Source of the DNA: an uncultured Dongia sp.
GTDB taxonomy: Bacteria; Pseudomonadota; Alphaproteobacteria; Dongiales; Dongiaceae
Length of the DNA stretch: 64,000 nt
Assembly: GCF_936916975.1 (NCBI RefSeq)
Contig: NZ_CAKZGO010000016.1
Coordinates: 37,027 to 101,026 of the forward strand
Direction: 5' to 3'
Below, piece after piece: positions 16,739 to 25,669 of this stretch. The number at the start of each line of letters is the position of its first letter. Within the stretch, counting starts at the first letter, position 1. Position numbers and translations under genes: made by a program. The notes under the pieces are model-generated. The model worked only from the letters and a program-made list of their open reading frames with translations, was not told where the DNA came from and did not search any database.

Positions 16739-18423
16739 GCCTTCTGTGCCTTGAGGGCTGCTTCACGCAGGTCGGTGAGCGACGCCTTGGGGGTGATCGC
16801 TTCTGGGTCGAGCCGCAATTCGAGCAGCGCCGGTCTGCCGGCGGCAAGCGCGCGTTCAAAGGCTGGCGCAAACTCGGCCGTCTTCTCGACCAGCTCAGCA
16901 TGGGCGCCATAGGCTTTGCCGAGTGCCACAAAATCCGGATTGTGAAGCTCAGTGCCGCTGACGCGGCCGGGATAGGTCTTTTCCTGATGCATGCGGATGG
17001 TGCCGTACATGCCGTTATTGATCACCAGAAACACGGCATTGGCGCCGTATTGCACGGCGGTTGCCAATTCCTGGCCGTTCATCATAAAGCAGCCGTCGCC
17101 ATTGAAGGAGACGACGATGCGCTCTGGTGCCGCGAGCTTCGCCGCAACCGCGGCCGGCACGCCATAGCCCATTGATCCGTTGGTCGGCCCGAGCTGTGAC
17201 CGGTATTTGCGATACTGGTAGAAACGATGGCTCCAGGTCGCGTAATTGCCGGCGCCGTTGGTGAGGATGGCATCTGCCGGCAGGCGCTCACGTAACCAAG
17301 CCATGATGTCGCCCATCTGCAGGCTGCCTGGAATGGTACCGTGCTTGATGTTCTCAAGATAGTCGGCGCGGGCACCCACCGTCCAATTGTCCCAGGCCTT
17401 GTGGTCGACCGGACCCATTTTCCGCACGGCACGGGCAAAAGCCGCCATGCCGCTGTTGATCGGCAACGCCGCCTGATAGACGCGACCCAGTTCTTCGGCG
17501 CTGGCATGCACGTGAACGAGCTTCTGCGCCGGCACCGGAATATCGATCAGCGTGTAGCCCGAGGTCGTCATCTCGCCAAGGCGTGCGCCAACGGCAATCA
17601 GAAGGTCACTCTCGCGGATGCGCTGCGCCAGTTTCGGATTGATGCCGATACCGACATCGCCCACATAGTTGGGCAGCGTGTTGTCATAGAGATCCTGGCA
17701 GCGGAAGGCGCAGCCGATCGGCAGATTGTTGGCTTCGGCAAAGATGCGGATGTCGGCCACGGCCTCGGCATCCCAGCCGCCGCCGCCGAGAATGACGAGT
17801 GGTCGCTGCGCCTTGGCGAGCATGGGGCGGAAACTCGCCATGTCTTCCTCGCCAGGATGGGCGCGGCTCACCTTGTAATGCTCGGCATCGCCAACTTCGA
17901 CCACATCGGTCAGCATGTCTTCCGGCAAGGCCAGCACGACCGGGCCCGGCCGACCGTTGACGGCGCGGTGAAATGCCTGGCTCACCAATTCGGGAATGCG
18001 ATGCGCGTCGTCGATTTCTGCCACCCATTTCACCATCGGGCCGTACATCCGGCGGAAGTCGATCTCCTGAAAGGCTTCACGCTCGACTTGGTCGCGAGCG
18101 ACCTGACCAATGAACAGGATCATCGGCGTCGAATCCTGGAAGGCCGTGTGAACGCCGACCGAGGCATTGGTGGCGCCGGGGCCGCGCGTCACAAAACAGA
18201 TACCAGGCTTGCCGGTGAGCTTGCCATAGGCGTCGGCCATGTAGGCGGCACCGCCTTCCTGGCGGCAGACGATCAGCTTGATCTTGTCCTTGGAATCATG
18301 GAGTGCGTCGAGGGCGGCGAGATAGCTTTCCCCAGGAACGCAGAATGCCATCTCCACTCCGTGGGCGATCAAAGCATCGATCAGGATTCGGCCGCCATTG
18401 CGGGGTTTCACGTTCTTGGTCAT
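16735..18423 (-). CDS. Thiamine-diphosphate enzyme, acetolactate-synthase-like
   Basis: 562 residues with the three domains of the acetolactate synthase/benzoylformate decarboxylase group. The catalytic Glu is in CRQEGGAAYMADAYGK. The central domain has a nucleotide-binding-like fold (RPLVILGGGGWD). The C-terminal TPP motif is NGDGCFMMNGQELATA with NNGMYGTI. No IlvN-type regulatory subunit is adjacent and the substrate is unknown; such genes are often annotated only as TPP-binding proteins. It is distinct from xsc in this window. It is coupled to the DUF1491 gene downstream. Confidence 0.85.
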   Translation of the reverse strand: MTKNVKPRNGGRILIDALIAHGVEMAFCVPGESYLAALDALHDSKDKIKLIVCRQEGGAAYMADAYGKLTGKPGICFVTRGPGATNASVGVHTAFQDSTPMILFIGQVARDQVEREAFQEIDFRRMYGPMVKWVAEIDDAHRIPELVSQAFHRAVNGRPGPVVLALPEDMLTDVVEVGDAEHYKVSRAHPGEEDMASFRPMLAKAQRPLVILGGGGWDAEAVADIRIFAEANNLPIGCAFRCQDLYDNTLPNYVGDVGIGINPKLAQRIRESDLLIAVGARLGEMTTSGYTLIDIPVPAQKLVHVHASAEELGRVYQAALPINSGMAAFARAVRKMGPVDHKAWDNWTVGARADYLENIKHGTIPGSLQMGDIMAWLRERLPADAILTNGAGNYATWSHRFYQYRKYRSQLGPTNGSMGYGVPAAVAAKLAAPERIVVSFNGDGCFMMNGQELATAVQYGANAVFLVINNGMYGTIRMHQEKTYPGRVSGTELHNPDFVALGKAYGAHAELVEKTAEFAPAFERALAAGRPALLELRLDPEAITPKASLTDLREAALKAQKA

Positions 18424-18450
18424 CGGGCACCTGGGGAAGAAGGGACAAGT

Positions 18451-18480
18451 AAAAGGCAGGCTAGGGCTAGCGCCTTTTGC
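18451..18480 (-). terminator. Probable intrinsic terminator after the amidase gene
   Basis: On the minus strand AAAAGGC (18478-18472) pairs with GCCTTTT (18457-18451) around an inner GCTAGCCCTAGC segment that can also pair. The T run is part of the stem. It lies just after the amidase stop at 18508. Confidence 0.5.
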
Positions 18481-18507
18481 GCCTGCTTGGCAAGAGCCAG
18501 GGTAGTA

Positions 18508-19920
18508 TTACAAGGATGGTCGTTTGGCGGCCCAAGGTTGCAGCTTTTCCAGCGCCGCCCCTAGACCCAGGACGCCCAGATCGTCATGGCGCCGGCCGAT
18601 GATCTGCAGGCCGATCGGCAGCTTGTCGCTGGTGAAGCCTGCGGGTACGGATAGTGCCGGACAGGGACTGACGAAATTCCAGACCGACGTGAAGTCGAGG
18701 GCATGGTAGCGGCCCTGTGCGTCGAGCTGCCAGTATTCGGCATCGTTGCGGCCGACCTTGGCCGCCGGCTGGCACATCGTGCCGGTGAGGATCGCCTCAT
18801 TGCGGGCCAGGATTGGCTGGATCTCGCCCCACATGCGGGTACGCACGATCTCGATCTTCTTGAACTCGACGGCGTTCATGGCGAAGCCCGCTTCCATCAA
18901 GCGCACCACATTGGGGTCCATCTGGGCGCGATAATCCTTCAGCACGTGGCCGAAGAACGTCGCAAGATAGACGCCCCAATGCTGGCTCCATAGATCGTCT
19001 TCGTCCTTGCCCCAAGGCAGCGAAACCTCCTCGATGATGGCGCCCTGTTTGGCGAAGAGATCGGCCGCCTGTCGTACGGCAGCCTCGACCTCCGGGTTCC
19101 AGACATGATTGCCGACATTGAGCAGCAAGGCGAGGCGCCGACCTTTGAGATCGCTGGGGAGTGGCGCCCCAAAATCGAGAGCCGGTTGCAGCGATTGGAT
19201 GTCGCGTTCATCCGGTCCCTGCGTGATCTGCAGAAACAGGCAGGTGTCGGAGATCGTGCGTGCCAGCGGACCGAAATGCGAGATCTGGTCGAACTGGCTA
19301 GGCAGGATGGTGAAGGGGATACGCCCAAAGCTCGGCTTCAAGCCGACAATGCCGCAGAAGCTGGCTGGAATCCGCACCGAGCCGCCCATATCTGAGCCTT
19401 CGGCAAACGGCACGCAGCCACTGGCCACCGCAGCGCCCGACCCACCCGACGAGCCGCCGGCGGTGCGTTCCGTATTCCAGGGGTTACGCGTGATGCCCCA
19501 GAGCGGGCTTTCGGTGAAACTCGAATAGGCGAACTCCGGCGTCGTGGTCTTGCCGATGAGGATACCACCGGCCTTGGCCAGAGCCTCGGCGATCGGTGCG
19601 TCATGATCCGGTACCCAATGCTCGTAGGCGAAGGAACCCAACGTCGTACGCTTGCCCTTGGTCGGCGTCAGATCCTTGAGCGCGTAGGGGACGCCGTGGA
19701 GCGGGCCGCGAAACTTGCCGGCTTCGGCCTCGGCCTCCATCACTTTGGCCAGCGCCAGCGCTTCTTCCGGATAGACGAAGCAGAAACAATTGAGAGCCGG
19801 GTTGACCTCCGCGATCCTCGCCAAGGCGTTGCCGACCAGCGTCACGGGCGACAAGGTACCTGCGCGAATGCGGGCAGCGAGTTCGGTTGCGGGGGTAAAG
19901 CAGAGGTCGAGATCGGTCAC
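18508..19920 (-). CDS. Amidase (amidase signature family)
   Basis: 470 residues with a GTG start, 2 bases after the upstream permease stop. It has the full Ser-cisSer-Lys triad of the amidase signature family: K82 in YALKDLTPTKG, the cis-serine in AGGSSGGSGAAVASG (about 157/158) and nucleophile S181 in GSDMGGSVRIPASFCG. The family hydrolyses amides; substrates range from short aliphatic amides to aryl amides and allophanate. It is the last gene of an operon with two ABC permeases and a degenerate ATPase, so the imported compound may be an amide. Confidence 0.92.
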   Translation of the reverse strand: MTDLDLCFTPATELAARIRAGTLSPVTLVGNALARIAEVNPALNCFCFVYPEEALALAKVMEAEAEAGKFRGPLHGVPYALKDLTPTKGKRTTLGSFAYEHWVPDHDAPIAEALAKAGGILIGKTTTPEFAYSSFTESPLWGITRNPWNTERTAGGSSGGSGAAVASGCVPFAEGSDMGGSVRIPASFCGIVGLKPSFGRIPFTILPSQFDQISHFGPLARTISDTCLFLQITQGPDERDIQSLQPALDFGAPLPSDLKGRRLALLLNVGNHVWNPEVEAAVRQAADLFAKQGAIIEEVSLPWGKDEDDLWSQHWGVYLATFFGHVLKDYRAQMDPNVVRLMEAGFAMNAVEFKKIEIVRTRMWGEIQPILARNEAILTGTMCQPAAKVGRNDAEYWQLDAQGRYHALDFTSVWNFVSPCPALSVPAGFTSDKLPIGLQIIGRRHDDLGVLGLGAALEKLQPWAAKRPSL

Positions 19921-19922
19921 GA

Positions 19923-20735
19923 TCAGTATCCATTCCAGACATGAGGCAGGCGACGAAGCCGACGGGTCACCACAACCAGCAGGACCACATCAATGAACCC
20001 CATCAGGGCAACGAGAGCATGATAGAGCGGAGAGGCGTTCTGGGCGACACCGGAGAGGATAGCGCCGGGCAGCAGCACGGCGTCACCCGACAGGGCATTG
20101 CCGAGATAAAAATCTCCCAGCGACAGGATGAATGCCAGCAGCCCGCCAAAGGCAGCGTATGGGCGCAAGCTCGGCCAAATCAGGCGCCGGAAGATCGTGA
20201 TCTCGTCGGCACCGGCCTCGAGAGCGGCTTCCCGCCAATGCGGATCAACCTGGCGCCAGCCAAGGCACAGGATTGCCGCCACCAGGGGGGCGGCAATGGC
20301 AGCCTGGCTCACGGCCACAAGACCGAGGCCCAGCGCATTGCCGCCCCATTGCGCGAGCTTGAGGCAAGCGAGGAGAAAGAGTGTCCCGACGCCAAAGCGC
20401 GGCAACAGGAAAGGCAAGGCCGAGATCGCCACCAGGGACATGCGTCGCTCAGCCAGCCAGTGCCGCCAGAGAAACGACAGGCACAGGCCCCAGGCCGAAG
20501 CAAGCATTGCCACGAGGATGGCAATGAGCGGGGTTTGCAGCATTGCCGGCATGATACCGGCTTCCTTGGCGAGGGCTGCCATCAACTGGCCCGTATCGGC
20601 GACGAGGAAGATACCGAGGCTGTAATAGAGCCCGAGACCAAAGATGGCTGCCACCGGCAGCAGCAGGAACAGCGCCAGCAGCAAGGCAAGGATCTGCATG
20701 ATCCAGGATGGTGCATGGTTGATGCGACGGATCAC
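19923..20735 (-). CDS. ABC transporter permease, PotC-like
   Basis: 270 residues with a GTG start that overlaps the stop of the preceding permease (GTGA). About six membrane spans are visible, with an EAA coupling loop REAALEAGADEITIFRRLIWP near residue 170. Membership of the polyamine/iron/thiamine permease group is clear, but the substrate is not. The EAA loop looks normal although the partner ATPase of the operon is degenerate, so the permease may use an ATPase encoded elsewhere. Confidence 0.86.
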   Translation of the reverse strand: MIRRINHAPSWIMQILALLLALFLLLPVAAIFGLGLYYSLGIFLVADTGQLMAALAKEAGIMPAMLQTPLIAILVAMLASAWGLCLSFLWRHWLAERRMSLVAISALPFLLPRFGVGTLFLLACLKLAQWGGNALGLGLVAVSQAAIAAPLVAAILCLGWRQVDPHWREAALEAGADEITIFRRLIWPSLRPYAAFGGLLAFILSLGDFYLGNALSGDAVLLPGAILSGVAQNASPLYHALVALMGFIDVVLLVVVTRRLRRLPHVWNGY

Positions 20736-21568
20736 GCGGCACCGCCTTGCCTGTGCCGGGCCAGCAGCATGACCAGCAATGGCAGGATGGCCAGACCGAA
20801 CATCAGCAACAGCATGACGGCGGCATAAGGCCAGCCGGTCTCACTTTCGAGTGCGCGCTGCAGCCATTCGGTGGCCTGCTGGAAATCACCGCTGCCGAGC
20901 AGGCGCGGCTCCAGGAAGTTGCCGATCGAGCCACAGAACACGATCGCTGCTGTGAATAGGACAAGACGACGGTTGAGCGGCCACAGGATGCGCCGTAGCA
21001 ACACGAAAGTTGTGGCGCCACATTCCCGCGCCGCGGTCAGGATAGCGCGGTCGGTGCGGGCAAAGCCGAAGGCCAGGCAGAGGATTGCCATCGGCAGCCA
21101 GGCGTGCAGGCTGGCAATCAGTTCGGACGGAAATCCGGCCAGTAGGCCCACTGGCACGAAATCAACCAGGGCCAGGTATTTGAAGGCCTGCATCCAGCCC
21201 AGGATGCGCATGCCAGGATCGAAGAACCACACCATGAGAACGATGGCGAGAGTCAGCCGCCCCAGGAATTTGCCGCGAATGCCGATCAGATAGGCAAGCG
21301 GCGTTGCGAGCAATAATGACGCCAGCACTGTAAGGCCAGCAAGCAGCAGGCTGTTGAGCAACGCCATGCGTGCTTCGGGTGAGCCAAGGACGCTCAGCCA
21401 GGCCGTCGGCGTCAGCGCGACATTGGCATCGGGCGCGCCTTGCAGGCTGAGCCAAAGCACCAGCAGCAGCGGCGCCCCGAAGAGCAGGATCTGCGCGGTG
21501 ACCGCGACCCAGGCAAGTCCCGCCAAGGGACCACGCAAGGGCGAATCTGCCTTTCTGTTGGCCGACAT
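20732..21568 (-). CDS. ABC transporter permease, PotB-like
   Basis: 278 residues. ATG 21568 is chosen because it overlaps the ATPase stop as ATGA; an upstream start would lie inside the ATPase gene. The N-terminus is MSANRKADSPLRGP, followed by a membrane span. A coupling loop LTAARECGATTFVLLRRILWP resembles the EAA motif with E-A-A altered to T-A-A. It pairs with the downstream PotC-like permease. No periplasmic binding-protein gene is next to the pair. Confidence 0.86.
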   Translation of the reverse strand: MSANRKADSPLRGPLAGLAWVAVTAQILLFGAPLLLVLWLSLQGAPDANVALTPTAWLSVLGSPEARMALLNSLLLAGLTVLASLLLATPLAYLIGIRGKFLGRLTLAIVLMVWFFDPGMRILGWMQAFKYLALVDFVPVGLLAGFPSELIASLHAWLPMAILCLAFGFARTDRAILTAARECGATTFVLLRRILWPLNRRLVLFTAAIVFCGSIGNFLEPRLLGSGDFQQATEWLQRALESETGWPYAAVMLLLMFGLAILPLLVMLLARHRQGGAA

Positions 21569-22665
21569 CAGTTGGCCGGCAACAGAAAGGCGTCGGCGCG
21601 ATTCCATCCCAGCGTGATGCGTCGGCCGATTTCCAACGGGAAGGGTGCGGGCAACGGGACGTCGGCAATTATACCTGGCGGGAAGCTCTCGATGGTGACA
21701 CGGATCTGGGCGCCGCCACCCCGTGGCATGACGTCGGCGATCGCCCCTTCGGCCAGCATGTCAAAGCGGCGGATACCCAGGAACAGGCGCACGGCTTCGG
21801 GCCGCACCAGCATCTGCGCTGGCCCACTGCTCAGCGACAGATGACAGCGATCGCGTCCGACATCACCGCTGCCGGTCTGCAGCATGGCGCTGCGCAGCAT
21901 AACTTTGGTATCCAGGACATCGATCTCGATCGGCACTAGGTTACACGGTCCCGCGAGGCGCGCGATGGCGGCATTGGCAGGCCGGCCGAACAGCTCTTCT
22001 GGCTTGCCGCGCTGTGCTTCCTTACCGTCCACCAGGACGGATATGACATCGGCAACCGCCATCGCTTCCGCAAGATCGTTCGTCGCAAGCAACGTGGTCA
22101 GGCCAAATTGGCGATGCAGGCGTTTCAACTCAGGCAGGAAGGCGCGCCGTGCTGCCGGCGGCAGCGAATGCAGGGGCTGTTCCAGCAGCAGCACTTCCGG
22201 CTCGCCACCGAGTGCGCGGGCCAGCGCCACGCGCAATTTCTGCTCGGCCGAGAGTGCCTCCGGCAGCAGCGCTAGCATCTCGGGCGTGATACCGCATTCC
22301 TCTGTCAGGCGGTCAATGCGATTCTTGATCTCATCGCGGTCGTGGCCGCGTTGCTCGAGCGGGAAGGCGATATTGGCAAGCGAACTCAAATGCGGAAAGA
22401 GCGCGAGATTAGGCCGCACGGTCATCACGCCGCGTTCGCCGGGCCCGCGCAGGCCGAGATCCTTGCCATCGAGCAGGATACGGCCGTGCTGCGGTCGCGC
22501 GAAGCCAGCGACGAGATTGATCACGGCGTCAGCCGCACGCATGTCAGGGGCGACCAGCGCATAGAGCGCACCGCGTTCCAGGCTCGCCGAAAATCCGTCG
22601 AGGACCGGCCCCGTCGCTCCGCCGACCGTCAGATCACGTAGATCGAGATGCGTCGGCACGGACAT
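21568..22665 (-). CDS. Degenerate ABC ATPase homologue (catalytic motifs lost)
   Basis: 365 residues, normal length and fold for a PotA/MalK-type ATPase with a C-terminal TOBE region (VRPEAVRLFLG). Every nucleotide-handling motif is replaced. The P-loop is APDMRAADA (39-47, no Gly-Lys-Thr). The Q-loop Gln is Pro85 (RPNLALFP). The signature is LSAEQ. Walker B reads LLLEQP (162-163, EQ for DE). The D-loop is HSLP. The switch His is Asn196 (TNDLAEA). Structural residues between motifs are kept and no frame break is seen. It should not hydrolyse ATP; it may be a scaffold, regulator or partner of another ATPase. Confidence 0.88.
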   Translation of the reverse strand: MSVPTHLDLRDLTVGGATGPVLDGFSASLERGALYALVAPDMRAADAVINLVAGFARPQHGRILLDGKDLGLRGPGERGVMTVRPNLALFPHLSSLANIAFPLEQRGHDRDEIKNRIDRLTEECGITPEMLALLPEALSAEQKLRVALARALGGEPEVLLLEQPLHSLPPAARRAFLPELKRLHRQFGLTTLLATNDLAEAMAVADVISVLVDGKEAQRGKPEELFGRPANAAIARLAGPCNLVPIEIDVLDTKVMLRSAMLQTGSGDVGRDRCHLSLSSGPAQMLVRPEAVRLFLGIRRFDMLAEGAIADVMPRGGGAQIRVTIESFPPGIIADVPLPAPFPLEIGRRITLGWNRADAFLLPAN

Positions 22666-22684
22666 CCTTACCCCAACCGGTCAC

Positions 22685-23029
22685 TCAATGATGATGCGCT
22701 TCATGCAACATGCTCTGGCGCATGCCGGTATCGTAGCTATGGCCGGCGGGTGTCAGGATGCAGGCACGGGGGAACATCGACTGGATGAGTCCCTTGCGCT
22801 CCAGGGCGCGCCAGGCGGCCTCGTTGCCAAGGCCGGTGGCGTCGCTGGCGGAAAGCACCCAAGGGCCCAAATGGAAGTGATCGCCATGGGCGTGGGGCAG
22901 ACGCTGGATGAGGGTGTGGCCGGCCTCCTCGGCGGGGACGCCATAGCCTTCAAGGCCGGAGAGTGCCTGGAACAAGGTCAGCGTCTTCAGCTGCAGGGCG
23001 TTGAGGTTGAGCGGGTTCTTTTTCGGCAT
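22685..23029 (-). CDS. Conserved hypothetical protein, 114 residues
   Basis: I do not recognise a named family. An N-terminal basic segment (MPKKNPLNLNALQLKTL) is followed by a helical region and a conserved-looking HAHGDHFHLGPWVLSASDATGL block, then a segment like a small winged-helix (AWRALERKGLIQ) and a His-rich tail (HEAHHH). The His clusters could bind metal. A good ribosome site (AGGA) precedes the start. It lies 19 bases upstream of the degenerate ATPase and 24 bases after the GNAT gene, so it may be in one operon with both. Confidence 0.7.
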   Translation of the reverse strand: MPKKNPLNLNALQLKTLTLFQALSGLEGYGVPAEEAGHTLIQRLPHAHGDHFHLGPWVLSASDATGLGNEAAWRALERKGLIQSMFPRACILTPAGHSYDTGMRQSMLHEAHHH

Positions 23030-23053
23030 GACGGTATTTCCTGCGTAAGGGCC

Positions 23054-23515
23054 TTAAGCGGCGAGTGTCTTTTCCATGAAGAGCGAATTTGCGTCCGGCT
23101 GATAGGCGCCGAACGGCCCAATCTCGCGGAACCCGGCGCTGCGATAGAGCGCCACGGCCTCAGGCTGCTTGATGCCAGTCTCCAGGCGTAGGCAGGTGAG
23201 GCCGACAGTGCGCGCGTCCGATTCCAGGGCCGCCAGCAAGCGGCTGCCGAGCTTCAGGCCACGTGCCTTGGGGTCGACGAACATCCGCTTGATCTCGGCA
23301 TAGCCATTCTGGCGCAGGAGGGCACCGATGCCGCGCACGGCACCATCAACCCGCGCCACGAAGAAGGTCGTATCTGACCGCTGCAACGATTGCATGTCGA
23401 TGAGATGATTGCTTTCGGCCGGATAGAGCGCTGCGTGATAGGCGTCGCTAGCTGCCAGGAGATCGCGGATCTCCGGCTGGTCCGGATTCTCGATACGGAT
23501 GACGGGATTGATCAA
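23054..23515 (-). CDS. GNAT-family N-acetyltransferase
   Basis: 153 residues. The GNAT fold is visible: FFVARVDGAVRGIGALL, then KRMFVDPKARGLKLGSRLL (acetyl-CoA pyrophosphate loop R/Q-x-x-G-x-G/A variant) and the C-terminal LYRSAGFREIGPF motif. The start is taken as TTG 23515 because no upstream ATG/GTG keeps the frame and AAGG precedes it; the domain needs these residues. The substrate is unknown. It lies 9 bases downstream of the YajQ gene and is probably co-transcribed with it. Confidence 0.85.
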   Translation of the reverse strand: MINPVIRIENPDQPEIRDLLAASDAYHAALYPAESNHLIDMQSLQRSDTTFFVARVDGAVRGIGALLRQNGYAEIKRMFVDPKARGLKLGSRLLAALESDARTVGLTCLRLETGIKQPEAVALYRSAGFREIGPFGAYQPDANSLFMEKTLAA

Positions 23516-23524
23516 GATGTACCT

Positions 23525-24010
23525 TCAGTCGCGGAAGTTGGTATATTGCAGTGGCTGCTCGATCTTGAGACCTTTGACGAACGCGATCGCCTCTTGCAGA
23601 TCGTCCCGCTTCTTGCCGGTGACGCGCAGTTCGTCGCCCTGGATGGAGACCTGGACCTTCAGTTTGCTGTCCTTGATGTCTTTGACGATCTGCTTGGCGA
23701 GCTTCTGATCGAGACCTTGCTTCACGAGCACTTCCTGGCGCCGGGAATTGCCGGTCGCCTTTTGCTCTTCCTTGAATTCCAGGCAGCCGGCATCGAGCTT
23801 GCGGCGCGTGATATAGACCTTGATTAGCTCCTGAACCTGCTTGAGCTTCAGGTCGTCATCGGCATTGATCGTGATCACCTCATCCTTGCGCTCGACGGTG
23901 CATTTCGAGCCCTTGAAGTCGAAGCGTGTTGCGATCTCGCGTACGACGCCCTGGATGGCGTTGTCGACTTCCGCGAGTTCGGTCTTTGAAACGATGTCAA
24001 ATGACGGCAT
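23525..24010 (-). CDS. yajQ: YajQ-family nucleotide-binding protein
   Basis: 161 residues, the normal YajQ length, from ATG 24010 with an AGGAGG ribosome site. The start MPSFDIVSKTELAEVDNAI and the motifs TRFDFKGS, KQIVKDIKDSKLKVQVSIQGDELRV and KRDDLQEAI are hallmarks. YajQ proteins have two RRM/ferredoxin-like domains; homologues bind cyclic di-GMP or tRNA/nucleotides and affect regulation. It is cytoplasmic. It heads the gene string that continues to GNAT and the small hypothetical gene. Confidence 0.95.
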   Translation of the reverse strand: MPSFDIVSKTELAEVDNAIQGVVREIATRFDFKGSKCTVERKDEVITINADDDLKLKQVQELIKVYITRRKLDAGCLEFKEEQKATGNSRRQEVLVKQGLDQKLAKQIVKDIKDSKLKVQVSIQGDELRVTGKKRDDLQEAIAFVKGLKIEQPLQYTNFRD

Positions 24011-24070
24011 CGGAGCCTCCTGTATCTTGTGGGGAATGTGCCACACCGAGGGTCAATTCGCCAGCACCAC

Positions 24071-25402
24071 TCAATGCGCTAAGGCTCTGAGAATGCGGGG
24101 GTACCATAAATAGAGGGTCAGCGCCCGCAGGACGAAGAACAGCATCAGGGACGCCCACAGGCCATGATTGCCGTAGGCGGGGATGAGGAAATACTGCGCC
24201 ACGATGGCGCCGAGAGCCGCAATCACCATCCCGTTCCGCATCTCACGGCCGCGTGTTGCCCCGATGAAGACCCCATCCAGGATGTAGCACCACAGCGCCA
24301 CGACCGGTGTCGCCACCAGCCAGGGCAGATAGGGCAGCGCCTGGATGATGACGCCGGGGTCGCTGGAGAAAAATCCGACGACGATGGCGCCGTATTGATA
24401 GAGGACGGCGGACAGAGCCGCCGCGATAATGAAGGCCCAGAAAAACGCCCCCCATACGGCGCCCCGCAGTTGGCGACGGTCACGCGCGCCGATCGCCTGG
24501 CCAGTCAGGGTCTCGGCCGATTGGGCAAAGCCATCGAGAATCTGCGCTATCATCGCCATGAGGACGAACAGCACCTGGTTGGCGGCCAGCGTGGCATCGC
24601 CCATGCGGGCGCCGAGACCGACGAAGTAGACCATGATGAACATGACCGCGAGCGTACGGAGGAAGATGTCGAAATTGACCGAGACGAGTACGAACAGCTT
24701 GTCGAGATCGACCAGCGAACCGGCAGTGTCGCTGAGCGGCACGATCCGCAACAGGCGGCGTGCTACTACTAGGCCAACGACGGCCGTCACCGTCTGGGCA
24801 ATGGCGGTTGCGATGGCGGCGCCGTCGACGCCCAGATGGAACTGGAAGACCAGCAGGTAGCAGAGGATGACGTTAAGGCCGTTAAGCAGGAGTTGGAGTG
24901 CCAGTGCGCGGCCCATCCGCTGCAAGCCGAGCAGCCAGCCCAAGATGACGTAATTGGTGAGGTCGAACGGTGCACTGAACAGGCGGTAATGGAAATAGCG
25001 CGCGGCGAGATCGGACACCGCCTCACTGGCGCCGAACAGCGGCACCGTGACGAAGGCCAGCGGTACCATCACCAGCAGCACAACAAAGCCAAATATCCAG
25101 GCCAGGGCGAGCGCGCGGTTGAGGGTCGCCTTGATTTCGTCGCCGTCCTCGGCCCCGAAAGCCTGCGCCGTGAAGCCGGCTGTCCCCAATCGCAGGAAGG
25201 CGAACGCCCATAATACGAAGGTCGCGAGCGAAGCGCCGACCGAAATCCCGCCCAAGGCGATGGCATCGCCCGTCTGACCGACCAGGGCTGTGTCGACCAG
25301 ATTCGGCAGAACTGCGGAGAAATTCGCGAGGATTGCCGGGATCGCCACGGCCAGAATCCGGCTGTGCGTCAAACGGGGCGATGGGCTGGCTGTGTCTGTC
25401 AT
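24071..25402 (-). CDS. MATE-family efflux transporter (DinF-like)
   Basis: 443 residues from ATG 25402, giving the usual length; a longer frame to 25504 adds a non-membrane Arg/Pro-rich tail. Twelve membrane spans are expected. Recognisable MATE features are ILAVAIPAILANFSAVLPNLVDTALVG at the N-terminus, LGISV-like GGISVGASLATFVLW and the mid-protein repeat. The family exports cationic drugs or organic compounds using Na+ or H+. No regulator is adjacent, so the substrate is unknown. The upstream region holds the divergent GGDEF/EAL gene. Confidence 0.9.
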   Translation of the reverse strand: MTDTASPSPRLTHSRILAVAIPAILANFSAVLPNLVDTALVGQTGDAIALGGISVGASLATFVLWAFAFLRLGTAGFTAQAFGAEDGDEIKATLNRALALAWIFGFVVLLVMVPLAFVTVPLFGASEAVSDLAARYFHYRLFSAPFDLTNYVILGWLLGLQRMGRALALQLLLNGLNVILCYLLVFQFHLGVDGAAIATAIAQTVTAVVGLVVARRLLRIVPLSDTAGSLVDLDKLFVLVSVNFDIFLRTLAVMFIMVYFVGLGARMGDATLAANQVLFVLMAMIAQILDGFAQSAETLTGQAIGARDRRQLRGAVWGAFFWAFIIAAALSAVLYQYGAIVVGFFSSDPGVIIQALPYLPWLVATPVVALWCYILDGVFIGATRGREMRNGMVIAALGAIVAQYFLIPAYGNHGLWASLMLFFVLRALTLYLWYPRILRALAH

Positions 25403-25669
25403 GCTGCTGCGATGCGATGGGCGGCGCAATATAGGCAGGGCGCTGGTTGGCTGGCAAGTTTGGCCGACCCGGCCTGCGAGGTCGGAAGTGCCAGATTTTG
25501 TCACTATTTCAGAGGGCTAGGGCGATGCTAAGATATCTTTAATCAATTCACTCTAGGTAACGAAGACCATTTTCGCGATTGATCAGCAGCGCCACCCCGG
25601 CGATTCTGGTCAATCCAACCCCTAGCCCAGGGACGCCTGCGCGCGTCCTGGCCGAGATCGGGTGGCACG

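Noticed and set aside
17341..18564. A 407-codon open frame on the plus strand
   Set aside because: It is a shadow of the TPP enzyme gene, which has complete catalytic motifs.
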